A stretch of 64,000 bases of DNA. Source: Symsagittifera roscoffensis. Lineage: Eukaryota; Xenacoelomorpha; Acoela; Convolutidae. The translations under genes were made by a program, and so were the position numbers. Positions within the stretch are counted from its first letter, which is position 1. Every line of letters begins with the position of its first letter. Positions 53,505 through 62,689 of this stretch are shown here, in pieces. The notes under the pieces are model-generated. The model was not told the DNA's origin. It worked only from the letters and a program-made list of their open reading frames with translations, and did no database searches. Location of the stretch: contig NC_087064.1 of the NCBI RefSeq assembly GCF_963678635.1, positions 42,005,165 through 42,069,164 of the forward strand, given 5' to 3'.

Positions 53505-54650
53505 GTTACTCTTAAATTTTAGTCGTTCCCCTTAGAATAGCGTTTGGTATATTTTTGAAAGCACTATGGAGCCAAGCAGCGTGTCATTTCAATGTTCTAA
53601 CTTACTTGCAGCAGGTTCCAAAAATTGTTTGCAATTTTTATGGCTTAAAATACATACTTGGGAATGCAACCTTTTTGAAAACTAGTTTTTCTTTGCACGC
53701 CGGGGAGCTGAACATCTAGATTCTTAAGTTATAAATTTTCTAATGAATCACAGGTTTTTATGTGCATTTTGATTTTGTAATAGATTTACACTATTATTAT
53801 TACCTCACATTCGCCGTTAAAATACTTGCAAATACTGGGCTGAATTTTGATTGAAAGGTTTTCTTGATTTTTTGTTGTTCTTTGTCTTTTTATCAAGTTG
53901 AAAGCTTCTGAACTTGAATTTCCGAATGTTAATGTTCAAAATTTGACATCGAAGCCGCTAATGGTTTTTGGAAATTGATTAAGTATATGTATTTCTTTTA
54001 ATTTTATTTTCGGTGTTTTTGTTTTAGTTTTTTATCTCTTCTTAATTTTTTTTTCTGTAATAAGAATGGTTTCTTTGCCAAATCAATATTCTTGCCTTTT
54101 AATGATAATTGGTTGTCGTGTAATATTTGATCTCGACACAACATTTTGCATTTTTATTGATGACCTGGAAAAAATCTGTGCAAAAATGATAGTTAGTTAC
54201 TATGTTAATGTATTTGAGATTATTACAATATTGATATATTTGTGGTTAGTTTCTCTTAATTTTGAACTGTTGTCCTTCAAGTTGCGTTTGCTATTTTATT
54301 ATAAGCATTATGGAGTCAAGTAGGTTGTCTTTTAAATTCTGATTTCAATATGAATGTTGTTACTTTGCTGCAGTAGGGTACGAAAACTGTATGTAACTTT
54401 TATAAAACCTAGAAAAGGAAATATCATTAAGAATGCAACTTTTCTGAAAAATGTATTTCTTCTTAATTCGTGGTGCTCTACATTCACATAGGGAAGTTCA
54501 AAATCTTTCAGATGAATCCCATGTTTGGTTTGTGCATCTTGGTGTCAAATGCTTTTGTTGAAAACTATTTTTTTTAAAATTGTTTGTTTTTGGACAATGT
54601 TTGATTCCGACATCAGATTTAAATTGATGGTTTGGAAGTGAAAGTGAAAA
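53505..54650. repeat. Two diverged ~738 bp tandem units
   Basis: A unit starting near 53,505 (TTAAGTTACTCTTAAATTTT) recurs from about 54,243 (TTAGTTTCTCTTAATTTTG). Shared landmarks follow in order: GCACTATGGAGCCAAG versus GCATTATGGAGTCAAG, the R2 block (53,611 versus 54,372), and AATGAATCACAGGTTT versus GATGAATCCCATGTTT. Divergence is high. An 85-codon ORF at 54,066-54,323 lies across the junction and shows no known domain. Confidence 0.65.
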
Positions 54651-55077
54651 GTTTTGTTGAAAAGTCTGTGGAGGTTTGCTCACGTTGTAGCACTAGTGTA
54701 GTCAGGAACACGATGAGAGTTAGAAAGAGAAAAAACGAATCCAATGGACTTTCGTTCAGATTATTTCATCACAACACGCAAATAAAACAACACTGCATTA
54801 AGAAAAAACTTTGTAGTTTTCTTACTTTGTATAGCAACAAAAAATCATCGTTTTAATTGCATTTGATTCATACTGACTGTGCATTTCATTGATGGACTAG
54901 GAAACGCTTATTTATGCTAAACTTAAGCCGTTAAATTTTAGTTTTACTTAAGTAAATTTAGTCTTGAAGTTTTCTAGCGCCGTCTTGGCAATGAAAAACT
55001 TGAAAAAATTTTGCAAAATAATTTTTATACGAACTGTTGTCCAATTTGCCTATTTTATTATGACTATCGATTATGCC
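54651..55077. other. Gene-free sequence flanking the mariner-type MITE
   Basis: A block at about 54,745-54,785 (CTTTCGTTCAGATTATTT) resembles one at 55,424-55,465 (TTTTCGTTCAGGTTCTTT), so this region is also partly duplicated. The 74- and 91-codon ORFs have no recognisable domain. Confidence 0.55.
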
Positions 55078-55079
55078 TA

Positions 55080-55410
55080 CAGGGTGTTTCAGATTGAAGT
55101 ATTAAGTGATACACCATTTGGTTTCACGATGAATCACTCAACAAAAAAAAACTTTTTCGGGACCAATGAAATTGAGAAAAACGACTTCGAAAAAATCTTT
55201 TTAGTCATTTTATCCGGTTGTTCTAATTCAGCACTATAGTAGCTTGTTCAGCACAAAATTCCGTGAAAACCCGACGAATTCAATCTTTGTCTCATTGGCA
55301 CAAAATGGCTATGTTTTGGGCAGGTTTTCCCGAAAAAAAAATTTTTCGAAGGGTGATTCATCGCAAAACTAAATGGGGTTTTATTTATTACATCTATCTG
55401 AAACACCTTG
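55080..55410. mobile_element. Mariner/Tc1-type MITE, 331 bp, TA target sites
   Basis: The left end CAGGGTGTTTCAGAT (55,080) and the right end ATCTGAAACACCTTG (ending 55,410) are inverted repeats. Similarity continues inward for about 70 bp (CGATGAATCACTC versus CGATGAATCACCC). The element is bordered by TA at 55,078-55,079 and at 55,411-55,412, the target-site duplication of the Tc1/mariner superfamily. It has no transposase ORF. Both 91- and 147-codon ORFs overlapping it run through a terminus and are not genes. Confidence 0.88.
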
Positions 55411-55412
55411 TA

Positions 55413-56392
55413 AGTACTGGTTTTTCGTTCAGGTTCTTTAATCAGACCACGCAGAAAAAAGAGAGCGTTGAATTGAAAAGAAGTTGTAGTGTTTTAGGAC
55501 TATGGTTGGAACATTGTGCTGTTTGCACAGTAAACGGCTGTAATTGGAGATGTCAAACAAACTTTTGGCACTACTTTGAAATACAGAAATGTGTCTTGTC
55601 AAGGTGGGTGCATTTTTTGACGAAAAACTGTTCAAACTATGCAGCCTTAATTTTGACTAAACTCTGTATAAACAAGTTGCAGAGAAGGAAATTTTCTGCA
55701 TCTTAAAATTTCGAGCAATCCGTTTCGAGTAATCTGTTTCGGTCGAGCACTGTCAGTGTGCTCTGCTTTGAAAGTAAAAACAGTGAGCACCTCGAAACGC
55801 CAACATGCTTCTGTTCAAGTTTTAAGCAATTTTTGCTTGATCCATTTGAGACTTGGTTTGGATTAATTATGCGACATTTTGACGAATGCATTATGCGATG
55901 AGTTCTGGCTTTTTTGGCATTGATAGGTTTTTGATTTCAGATTGAATATTTTTAAATGTTTTTTATCAGCTATCCTCGTCATACGATATTTCATTTCAAT
56001 TGTATGAAGCAAAAGAATGAATGTTAAAAAAGCACAAAAGAAATGAATTCATGAAATAACTTAATAAGAAATGAATTCATGAACTAACTTTCATGGACTT
56101 CTAATCAGTTTTAAAATCTTACTAGAAATAGTTCCTAGAGTTATCACATGGCGCACCCAGCAATCTGATGCAACATAGCCAGACAGGCATAGGAAATCTG
56201 TTCTGGAACTCACAACCACCATGACAATCAAAAATCTATTTCGAACACTTTCTCATGACAGTGACGGTGAAACAAAACGTCAAGCACAAGTAACTCCAAG
56301 AAACCCTACGACTGTTTTAAAGTAACCACCAACAAGACCAGAGACGGTGAAAATGCGAAAGCTATAGCAACAAGACAGCTTAGAGAAAAACC
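55413..56392. other. Gene-free sequence with a 28 bp tandem duplication
   Basis: No gene is recognised. AAGAAATGAATTCATGAA occurs twice at 56,038-56,091 (28 bp period) and contains the palindrome ATGAATTCAT. From about 56,150 the plus strand becomes purine-rich, as in the retrotransposon remnant that follows, so the element may begin upstream of its recognisable Gag part. Confidence 0.6.
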
Positions 56393-56534
56393 ATGGCAGT
56401 CGATAGAGCAACAATAAAAAGAAGAACGAAAGGCACGATATTCTACGGTGGGACACAACATACTATTGAGGCGCAACAACGACCAGAAAAAAAAAGATTC
56501 TTTTTTGCGTTAGGGACAGAAGACCGGAGACGCT

Positions 56535-57106
56535 TTGTGCAAAAAAACCCAAGCAGGATTTCAAAACTTAATTCACAGACAAGGCGAAATGGCAAAGGAG
56601 GCGCTTGAAAAGGTCAAAAGAGTAACCTGTGAAACATACAAACTGTTCAATAGATGGAAGATTCAGGAAAAACAGAGGCATTTCATAAAGCTCTTACTAT
56701 ACAAGCAGCTGGTTCAGAGATGAGCACTCTCAAAGATGAATGAATTTGCGAGAGCTCTGTTCATGCCAAGTATGGAGGCACTCATTGAAGAGCAACCGTA
56801 AAATTTATAAAAGAACTTCTTCAGAAATAGAAACACGAACACAGACGAGCGGGAAGAGTTAACTACCAACTGAGACAGAACGAGTTCAAAACAGTAGTAA
56901 GTCAGATAAAAAACGAAAGAAACGAGAAGATATGTTTTGAGGAACACTTGAAAAAATGTCCAGCTATGGGGAAATTAAGCAATAAACATAATTATTTCAC
57001 AAAAGTGTGTAGATCGCAGCAAGAGAGCGAAAGAGCTGAGGAAATGGAGGCATCGGAGGAAGCGATCATTATAGTAAATGATTTTGATTCATGTGATGAA
57101 GTCTAA
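56535..57106 (+). pseudogene. Gypsy Gag remnant (capsid-like and CCHC knuckle)
   Basis: In the frame of 56,535, residues such as KRVTCETYKLFNR match the retrotransposon Gag pattern (K-x-V-T-x-E-x-Y-K-x-F-x-R) shortly before a stop at 56,721. Further on, in another frame, 56,933-57,106 reads CFEEHLKKCPAMGKLSNKHN followed by YFTKVCRS. This corresponds to the zinc-knuckle region normally reading CPA-x-GK-x-C-x-x-C ... HFAKVC. Here the two middle cysteines are replaced by Ser and His, so the knuckle is broken. An acidic tail (SERAEEMEASEEA) and the stop at 57,104-57,106 end Gag. Gag packages the element RNA in intact relatives; this copy cannot be functional. The 71-codon ORF at 56,393 may be part of the same remnant but shows no motif. 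Confidence 0.72.
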
Positions 57107-57262
57107 ATAATGTCCTGAAAGACAGGTGAGAGGCGCCTGAAAACGGGCTGCATAGTTCCACGGCGTTTTCGCAATGAGATTTCGCTTGGTTGAAAATGTA
57201 GTAACTTTTACAATGCATGGAATCTAATTTGCAAACAATTTATTATTATTATTATTATTATG

Positions 57263-57294
<32 letters not shown>

Positions 57295-57779
57295 GATTAT
57301 TATTATGATTATTATGATTATTATTATTATTATTATTATTATTATGATTATTATTATATCCCTATCAAATCGAGAAAAATGCTCAGGACAATTTAGACAA
57401 CAAAAATTATAACAGAAGAAACAAAGAGGGCTGTCGGTGAAAAAATAGGTATTCACGAAGGTCCATCAGAGAAGATGAGACCATGAGAAGCATTGATGCG
57501 AATGGACAGCCAAATTTTCCACATGACGGTGCATTCGGGAAAATTTGCATCACTTCTGAACGGTGCAACGAAGGAACAAGTGATGGAAGCGTCGAAACGA
57601 GCAAGTTCATTTCGGCAGAGAAATTAAACCTGCCAGGCCGTGTGGATTACAGCAAACAGTCAATTATGATTCTGAAAGCCATTAAGGCAAAAATTAAGGC
57701 AAGTGATTGGAGCAACCTTGTTAATCACAGAAAAACGAACAAGGCGTGTGGGGAATCACAACTACACAGAGACCGGCGC
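57107..57779 (+). other. Gag-RT interval, no recognisable protease
   Basis: This should hold the protease and the start of Pol. I find no D-T/S-G active-site motif in any plus-strand frame that I could support. A 139-codon ORF (57,483-57,902) crosses it but does not resemble Pol and is in a different frame from the RT pieces. The ATT microsatellite occupies part of the interval. Confidence 0.5.
57239..57356. repeat. ATT/TTA microsatellite, ~118 bp
   Basis: An uninterrupted run of ATT units with five to six ATG variants lies inside the Gypsy remnant, between the Gag and RT parts. On the minus strand it creates a poly-isoleucine ORF (57,208-57,456), which is spurious. Confidence 0.97.
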
Positions 57780-58250
57780 CAAGAGAAAATTCAAGAATTA
57801 ACGTGCTGCTGTGCGAGCAGTTTGAAGGTTGGAAACAAAAATTCCATAACAAACTTAAACAATTATTTGATAGGCGAGAGAAATCAAACCATAATGTGGT
57901 GAGTTCGAAATTCAACCTCCCACTTTATCCAGTTTAAAGAAAAAGTAGGCGCATACTTATTTATTTATCAGAAAGGGTAGCTTGAGAGAAAGAAACTGTT
58001 TTCGGAAGGACTTACGTAAAAATTGGATATATGTACAAGTGATTGCTTCGTCGCACCCGTTGTTATCACAGTGAACAAGGATGACTCTATCAAACTTAAA
58101 ATAGATGCGAAGCCAATAAAATGGCAACTGTTGAGAAGCAAAGAAAAATGGCAACTGTTGAGAAGCAAAGATCAAGATCAAATGCCAAATGTAGACGGAC
58201 TACAAGACGGTTAAGTCAGATAGTGACAGCAGAAAATACTTACTACATGC
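57780..58250 (+). pseudogene. Gypsy reverse transcriptase remnant (N-terminal part)
   Basis: Three frame segments line up with the start of a Gypsy RT. The frame of 57,746 gives LFDRREKSNHNVVSSKFNLP and, after a stop, RKSRRILIYLSERV, the decayed counterpart of the usual Q-x-GRR-x-P-x-HLQE-x-V. The frame of 58,023 gives CTSDCFVAPVVITVNKDDSI and KLKIDAKPI, the fingers region, then QMPNVDGLQDG. The next frame carries LSQIVTA. A 26 bp segment (AAAATGGCAACTGTTGAGAA...) is tandemly duplicated at about 58,119-58,170, adding residues between DAKPI and QMPNVD. The palm motif YxDD is absent because the copy ends near 58,310. RT would copy the element RNA to cDNA in intact relatives; this one is dead. 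Confidence 0.8.
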
Positions 58251-58320
58251 CTAATTCAAAACAAACAGAATCACTCGAAACTGAGGAAATAACTTGGCAT
58301 CTGCGTCAATAATCCGACTA

Positions 58321-59250
58321 AAAGACAAAATCTACTTAGCAATTTCACGATGATAAAATAAACTAGCGTGTAACGCACCTCCGGTGCTTCGAACTTTTTA
58401 CAACCCATAAAAAGGTTGGAAACAATATCTGCATCCTTACAGTGTACTCTGACAAATCGTGTAATTTCAACTTTTGTAAAAAAAGTTTTATTCAAAGTTT
58501 TAAAAACCATACAGTTTTTTAGATCCAATTTCTTTTGAAAAATTTTAAAAGAAATTAAAAAAAACACCTCTCGCAAACTAAAAACTTAGCAGTCGCATTT
58601 GGACGCAAGCTTTGCTATTTAGAGCTCCTGAGAATACTCTTACAAGACCCATTCACAAGGTTGGGAATTTCAAGTCTTCTGAATTTTTCATCAAATTTTC
58701 TCAAAAAATTTTTAAAAAAATCATAAAACACGTCATATCTCGAAAACTATACAAATTTGAGCAGTCAAAATTGGAGGGAAGATTCGCAACCCCTGAGACC
58801 TTGAGAGTACTTTGAAAGCACACAACTACAGAGTTGGCCATTTCAAGTTTTTGTGAATTATTTTTTTTGTACTCAAAATCACAACAATCGTCGTAGCTCG
58901 TACACTAAAAGGATTTGGGCATTCATAATTGGAGGCCAAATTCGCAACCCGAGGTGGAACCCTGACACCATTCCACTATTGGGCTGCTTATTTTTAACTC
59001 GGCAAAATAAACACTGAATTCGAACCGGAAAATCGAAAAAAAAAATCTTAACCCTTGCAATATACGATAAAGCTTACACGAGAAAAAAATTTTCGTAAAA
59101 AATGCAAAATTAACACGTTGAAAAAGCTTAAACGTGGCGAGATAGTGAAGCCCGCATTTAAATATATATTAGTTAAACTTGTTATGACCACAATTCAACA
59201 AAAATTGATTTTCCCGCTATGCCTTTTCAGTCAAATTCCAATACCTTAAA
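58321..59250. repeat. Three diverged ~160 bp tandem units and flank
   Basis: Related segments begin near 58,590 (GTCGCATTTGGACGCAAG), 58,757 (GAGCAGTCAAAATTGGAGGG) and 58,915 (TTGGGCATTCATAATTGGAG). They share GGAGG-x-A-x-ATTCGCAACCC in the last two, and CAAGGTTGGGAATTTCAAGT versus AGAGTTGGCCATTTCAAGT between the first two. There is no gene; the 67- and 101-codon ORFs follow the repeat. Confidence 0.5.
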
Positions 59251-59821
59251 GTATATGGAGCTGGATTCAGAATCTTCCAAACAATCGTCATTCACGAAAC
59301 AACTAATTAGAAGAGCAAAAAAAGTTATCTGCTAGTTAGAACTTCAAACGTTTGATTGGTTCCGCTCATAAACTGTTTGATCAGTACCGTCCAACACACT
59401 CAAAATTTTACTGTGCACTGCAATTTCAAAGCTCGTAAATTAGTGGAGTACAGGTGCGGCTGTTAAGATTTTCCCGACAATTCCCTACTACAGCGAAGAA
59501 TCCACTGCACTTTTTCCATCCCAAACCACCGAAAACAAGACCATTAAACAGAACTTCATACTTAAGCACAGAGGCGAAGCTGACCTTCGCAATACTTGCG
59601 ATACAAGTATGAATGGCTATGATTCAAGTCAAATTGAATTTTTTTTTAGAAAAAAACTTCAAAAAATCGTCTGACTATGATTCAAATCGAACGGAATTGA
59701 TTTTAAAACTTCAAAAAAATGTCAATAAAAACTGCAAAAGCACAAAATATCCGGAACAAAAACTTCTGCAACATTAGAAGCTTTACAAGATCATTCAGAA
59801 TTCTAGAAAATCTTTTCCGCG
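59251..59821. other. Gene-free sequence with a ~57 bp duplication
   Basis: CTATGATTCAAGTCAAATTG (59,618) and CTATGATTCAAATCGAACGG (59,675), both followed by AAACTTCAAAAAAT, form a short diverged tandem duplication. Nothing else is recognised. Confidence 0.6.
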
Positions 59822-59952
59822 GAACTAGGCCGACAAAAATAAGCATACATAACAATCTAAATTAGAAAAAAATCTAGTTGCAAAACAAACAGGCCTGGAC
59901 TGGAATGGAGCCCTCGGGCATTGTCGTTTCAAGCACGGGTGTTACAACTTGG
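59822..59952 (-). mobile_element. tRNA-derived SINE, copy 1
   Basis: Minus strand. The 3' part ends TTTTTGTCGGCCTAGTT, shared with copies 2 and 3, and the middle has CAGGCCTGTTTGTTTTGC. The B-box position reads GGCTCCATTCC (8 of 11 to GGTTCGAATCC). This is the most decayed head of the three. Confidence 0.65.
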
Positions 59953-59989
59953 AAAGAAACTGAACCTTCAAAAAAATTCGGGCTGCGAG

Positions 59990-60128
59990 AACTAAGCCGA
60001 CAAAAATAAACAGGCCGAAGATCGTCCGAAAAAGTACAAAAACTCTAGTTTGCAAAAAACAGGTCCTGGCCGGATTCAACCGCAATCCTTTGCGGTCTCA
60101 GGCATTTGTGATACATCTATGCCAGATG
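59990..60128 (-). mobile_element. tRNA-derived SINE, copy 2
   Basis: Minus strand. The head contains TGGCATAGATG, which fits the Pol III A-box consensus TRGYNNARNNG except at the R-N-N core spacing as judged by eye, and GGTTGAATCC, a B box with one base missing. The body CAGGACCTGTTTTTTGC and the tail TTTATTTTTGTCGGCTTAGT are shared with copy 3. A Pol III-transcribed SINE of this length with an unrelated 3' tail is the best explanation. Confidence 0.75.
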
Positions 60129-60417
60129 GTTGATTAAAATTGTATTTATAACTACCAAGCGCTTACGAAGACGAAAATACCTGAGCAGAAACCTTTCATG
60201 CCGAAATTTTTTTAAAGCTAATAAAAAAATGTTAGATCCCTTTCCCATTAGTACACCCACACGCACACAAAGACTCAAGAATCTTAGAACACCCAAAGCG
60301 CTCAAAGAACGCAATAAGAGGCCACTAAGTCAATATAAATTAAGCCAAAACTTAATATAAATCCCATATAAAACCCATATAAAAGACAAAAAGAAAATAG
60401 AAATTTTCCAAATTTGG

Positions 60418-60568
60418 CAACTAAGCCGACAAAACAGAAGCAGACAAAAAATAACCGAAATTTTTTTGAACCGAATCTTTTGTCGTTTGAAAACAAAACA
60501 GGTCCTGTTCAGATTCGAACCCAGGATTTTAGCTGTCCCAGACGTATTAGTTACCTCCTGGCGATGAG
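60418..60568 (-). mobile_element. tRNA-derived SINE, copy 3
   Basis: Minus strand. The B box GGTTCGAATCT is at 60,511-60,521 (reverse strand), with a weaker A box (TCGCCAGGAGG) about 35 bp upstream. CAGGACCTGTTTTGTTTTC and the tail TTTTGTCGGCTTAGTT are shared with the other copies. It has the best-preserved B box of the family. Confidence 0.78.
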
Positions 60569-61353
60569 TGCAGCAGAAAATAAGTAATTTGAATTCATTA
60601 TGAACCAAGGTACCACCTGCAGTCATGTGAACAAAGTTTCTTACACGAAAAAAGTCTAGTATCCGATTTACTTATTTAGCTAGTACAGTGAGGTAAATTT
60701 GGATAAATTAGCCCCTCCGATTCGCTTAAGTTATGATGGTATTCCAAAAATTGACTTTCAAAGTGAGATATATTGTACAAACTAGACAGAAATACTGGGT
60801 AGGTGCAAAAATTTGTACCCAAGTTTTTGCAAGGTGCACAGCACGTTAACAACTTCGGTCAGGTGGCAGCCACTAGCATGAGGTTCTTGTATTATAGATA
60901 GCTGACTACTAGCGGCGGGTATTTTCAAAACTTCTATTCAAGCGTCATATTTTTATATAGTTAATACCTTCAACAAACTCACACTAAAGACGAACATCCA
61001 ATTTCAAAATAGATGATTGCCCTTAGACAACGAACAGATAGATATTTAGAATCGACAGCATCCATATTATAGCACATCCAGTCTGTACGCAACTTCTTAG
61101 TCTGTTCGCTCTTCCCCAATCTTGTTTCTACGAACACAATTATATTTACGGTACTCAGTTTCAAATAAAAACAGAAGATTGTTGCATCCAATTTAAAGCA
61201 CGTGTTAATGCACTGTTTGGAGAAGGCATATGGCAAGTTTCAATAAAACGTAGATTAATGTGAAATTTAGGAAAGGCCGTTGGAAAATAAAATATCAGCG
61301 TCGGTGTCGCACCCAACTTGCCAATCAGATGGCAATTTGTGCTCATTGAGGAG
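60569..61353. other. Gene-free; possible 3' UTR of the minus-strand exon
   Basis: No known repeat and no coding signal are visible. The part next to 61,354 lies downstream of the stop codon of the minus-strand terminal exon and would be its 3' UTR. I could not find a clear AATAAA on the minus strand close to the stop. The 85- and 76-codon minus-strand ORFs (60,979-61,236 and 61,161-61,391) look like chance. Confidence 0.5.
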
Positions 61354-61703
61354 CTACCGTTTGCGTAGAAGGTAGAAAACACCACTAGCAATCACCGCTA
61401 TCCCGACCACTACGCTAGCCGGGAATGTGTAAGAACTGAGACGATGCTGCTGCAGGGTTCCTGGTGGTCCTTCAACAGCTGTTGGACCACCTTGGTCTGG
61501 GTGGTCCTCCGGATGTGAATCTGGAGTTCTGATGAGTTCGGGCAGGTGCGGGAGTGATGGTTTGTTGGCCTCCTTTTCGATGTCTTCTTTGATGGCATTA
61601 CCGTTGTTGGCCCATCCGCCCATCCGTGCGATCCAAGACACCACGGGCAGTTCGTTTAGCTTCTCGACTAGTTTGCTCCACACTTGCTTCAGCAGATCAA
61701 AAC
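61354..61703 (-). CDS. Terminal exon of a putative Bcl-2 family protein (partial)
   Basis: Minus strand. The frame is open from an acceptor-like TTTTAAG (AG at 61,704-61,705, phase 1) to a TAG at 61,354-61,356; an in-frame TAA just upstream supports an intron there. Counting from the Val codon at 61,683, residues 17-24 read WIARMGGW (61,612-61,635). This matches the BH2 motif of Bcl-2 proteins (W-I-x-x-x-G-G-W), closest to Bak-type WIAQRGGW. The preceding LLKQVWSKLVEKLNEL would be the helix before it. Residues about 87-106 form a hydrophobic tail (VVVGIAVIASGVFYLL) followed by RKR, a tail-anchor as used for mitochondrial or ER outer membranes. Bcl-2 proteins control mitochondrial apoptosis. 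Oddities are a long Pro/His/Asp-rich spacer (residues 25-83) between BH2 and anchor, and an intron upstream of rather than within BH2. BH1 and BH3 exons were not found in the window. An unrelated tail-anchored protein remains possible. Confidence 0.6.
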
Positions 61704-62157
61704 CTTAAAATAATCCCATATTGAAAAAGTAACCCGCTGCTGTGCAAAACACAGAGAAATTTCTGACTAAAACTATTTTTTTTCCAATATTTCTGCCGTT
61801 TCTTATGCTCGCGGGGAAAAACCAAAAGTACGCCTAAAACAAAGTCTATTATTAACGTATTATTGCTTAATTCGATCAATTTATAAGGCTACAAAATATC
61901 TGTATGATGATTATTTGGTGTACTTGAAACTGCGGGGAAAAAGTTTAGAAAAAAAAACACTCGAATAAAGGGTTCATACCCACAACATGGTCGAAATAAA
62001 ATTATCATTCACAACAGTCTTAAGTAAATTTGATCATTCTTTTGATATAAGGTTCACCAAAATCTAAATAGCCGTTTTAGCATTTCTGTAATTGTGAATA
62101 AAAAATACTTGAATCGCGACAGTATAGGTATAGGAAAACAATTCAGGATAAAACTTT
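61704..62157. other. Probable intron sequence of the Bcl-2-like gene
   Basis: AT-rich with many stops in all frames. It lies directly upstream (minus strand) of the acceptor-like AG at 61,704-61,705. No upstream exon with a BH1 pattern (NWGR-like) was found on the minus strand up to 64,000. Confidence 0.45.
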
Positions 62158-62360
62158 CATTACGAGGCCAAACTGTGCACTGGTAGATAGTAGCACAATA
62201 TTGTGTCAGTATGTTCGTGGATTCCAGAGACAAGTCTTTAAGCATGTTAAAATTGTGTAGGAACGATCAAGGAGAATGAAATAACAAAAGAAAAACAAAG
62301 GGAGCGTCCTTGTTGCGGAATCCTGTTAACATTCGCAAAATACAGTTTGGCCTCGTAATG
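62158..62360. repeat. Perfect 19 bp inverted repeat flanking 165 bp
   Basis: CATTACGAGGCCAAACTGT (62,158-62,176) is exactly inverted at 62,342-62,360. Similarity does not extend into the 165 bp interior. It may be a small MITE, but no obvious target-site duplication borders it. Confidence 0.75.
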
Positions 62361-62428
62361 TTTTGAATTAACTGTTTGATTTACTTAAAACAACTGATTT
62401 AAATTGCTATGAATGATGGCATAAAAAG

Positions 62429-62677
62429 CAGGGGCGCCCTCAGGGATTCGACCTCCTTACCAACCAAAGGGCCCCCTTTGGTATTATTTTACGAAATCCA
62501 TTTTCGACCAACCGCTTTCGGCGCCTATAAATACAAATTTTGAAGGTGAGCGCTCGCTAAAAACGATTTTTTTAATCGAAATTTTCCAAAACGTGTACAA
62601 AAACGGCTTGTTTTTTGGAAAATCAATTTCTGAAAATCCGCCATCCCCCTTTCGAGAAAATCCTATGTCCGCCCCTG
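62429..62677. mobile_element. hAT-like MITE, 249 bp
   Basis: The ends are inverted: CAGGGGCGCCCTCAGGGATT at the left and, on the minus strand from 62,677, CAGGGGCGGACATAGGATT. CAGGGGCGGA-type termini are typical of widespread animal hAT MITEs. Flanking octamers ATAAAAAG (62,421-62,428) and ATAACAAA (62,678-62,685) agree at 6 of 8 positions, as for an aged 8 bp hAT target-site duplication. The interior holds a hairpin (ACCAAAGGG/CCCTTTGGT, 62,463-62,482). There is no transposase; a 66-codon minus-strand ORF is a by-product. Confidence 0.78.
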
Positions 62678-62689
62678 ATAACAAATATT

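Larger units (their letters stand above)
56393..58320 (+). mobile_element. Decayed Gypsy-type LTR retrotransposon
   Basis: Gag-like and reverse-transcriptase-like protein fragments occur in the canonical order on the plus strand, in several frames, interrupted by stops, frameshifts, a microsatellite and a short internal duplication. The plus strand is A- and purine-rich, typical of such elements. I found no LTR pair, no clear protease, and no RNase H or integrase. The element is a fossil truncated on its 3' side inside the RT. The superfamily call rests on the RT fingers motif and the Gag zinc-knuckle remnant, recognised by memory of the family rather than by alignment. Confidence 0.8.

Noticed and set aside
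55263-55706. 147-codon ORF, the longest outside the satellite
   Set aside because: It starts inside the mariner-type MITE, runs through its terminus into flanking sequence, lacks an ATG-based conserved product and shows no domain.
57208-57456. 82-codon minus-strand ORF with a poly-Ile run
   Set aside because: It is simply the ATT microsatellite read on the minus strand.
57483-57902. 139-codon ORF as a protease or new gene
   Set aside because: It has no protease motif, overlaps the RT remnant in another frame, and lies within a decayed element.
61354-61683. Reading the minus-strand exon as a parasite surface antigen because of its C-terminal membrane segment
   Set aside because: The WIARMGGW motif at the expected place before a tail anchor fits the Bcl-2 family better, and the surrounding transposons are animal-type.
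61697-61879. 60-codon minus-strand ORF upstream of the Bcl-2-like exon as a preceding exon
   Set aside because: It is in AT-rich sequence, ends just before the exon in a different frame and resembles no Bcl-2 region, so an intron is the better reading.
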